A program made the position numbers and the translations under genes. DNA of 5,942 nt, taken from assembly GCA_002862325.1 (NCBI GenBank), contig PKCT01000243.1, positions 1 through 5,942 on the forward strand. The letters run 5' to 3'. This document shows, piece after piece, positions 5,811 to 5,942 of this stretch (position 1 is the stretch's first letter; every line of letters starts with the position of its first letter). The notes beneath the pieces were generated by a model that saw only the letters and a list, made by a program, of their open reading frames with translations, had not been told where the DNA came from and ran no database searches. This DNA comes from Phycisphaerae bacterium. GTDB taxonomy: Bacteria; Planctomycetota; Phycisphaerae; Phycisphaerales; SM1A02.

Positions 5811-5942
5811 GGGTTCGAGGCGTTCGAGTTGTTCCGGTGGGCTTGGATCTCCGATTCGATCGCACGTGATATCGAGAGAGAGATTAATCCATCTCGGCGG
5901 TGCGACTTGGCTTCATCACGATATCGAGTTCGAGTTCGAGTT
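5811..5942 (-). promoter_or_regulatory. Upstream region of the phosphodiesterase operon with short direct repeats
   Basis: On the + strand GTTCGAG occurs at 5813-5819, 5822-5828, 5928-5934 and 5934-5940; the last two belong to a TCGAGT hexamer array (5924-5941) that runs off the window edge. GATATCGAG occurs at 5868-5876 and 5920-5928, exactly 52 bp apart. The operon promoter should lie here, reading leftward. GATTAAT (minus strand, about 5882-5888) is the only AT-rich patch that could serve as a -10 region, and I see no good -35 before it. No Shine-Dalgarno motif precedes the ATG at 5810. No gene is apparent. Confidence 0.4.

Noticed and set aside
5808..5830. GGGTTCGAGG resembling the T arm of a tRNA
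   Set aside because: The flanks do not form the five-pair T stem, and no acceptor, D or anticodon arms are found nearby.

Overview
The window is GC-rich bacterial DNA with three convincing genes: one on the + strand (456-1172) and a two-gene cluster on the - strand (1176-5810). The plus gene and the minus cluster meet tail to tail, with 3 bp between their stop codons. No rRNA, tRNA, CRISPR array, transposase or phage gene was seen. A large AlkP-superfamily phosphodiesterase fused to TPRs and a sulfotransferase, the high GC, and one gene with no visible Shine-Dalgarno site fit a planctomycete-like bacterium. That assignment is inference; no marker gene fixes it.

Layout. Positions 1-455 hold no gene I can support. 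They contain a possible intrinsic terminator for a gene left of the window (21-51), an AT-richer stretch with a 10-bp inverted repeat and a candidate promoter (85-164), a 15-bp repeat (164-217) and two hairpins (371-412). Positions 456-1172 encode a LutC/YkgG-type LUD-domain protein, probably starting at a GTG. Its usual partners LutA and LutB are not in view. Positions 5810-2838 (minus) encode a 990-residue protein with a type I phosphodiesterase domain, a TPR region and a C-terminal PAPS-type sulfotransferase domain. Positions 2813-1176 (minus) begin 24 nt after it and encode a 545-residue protein. This second protein lines up with the first 500 or so residues of its neighbour but has lost most metal-binding residues and lacks the sulfotransferase domain. 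Positions 5811-5942 are the upstream region of this cluster and carry short direct repeats.

How the genes may work together. The two minus-strand genes look co-transcribed and appear to be ancient tandem paralogues: a likely active, cytoplasmic phosphodiesterase-sulfotransferase followed by a pseudoenzyme with its own TPRs. A scaffold or regulatory role for the second protein is the simplest reading, but it is inference. The lutC-like gene shows no functional link to them beyond being adjacent and convergent. The most interesting part of the window is the three-domain fusion and its degenerate partner.
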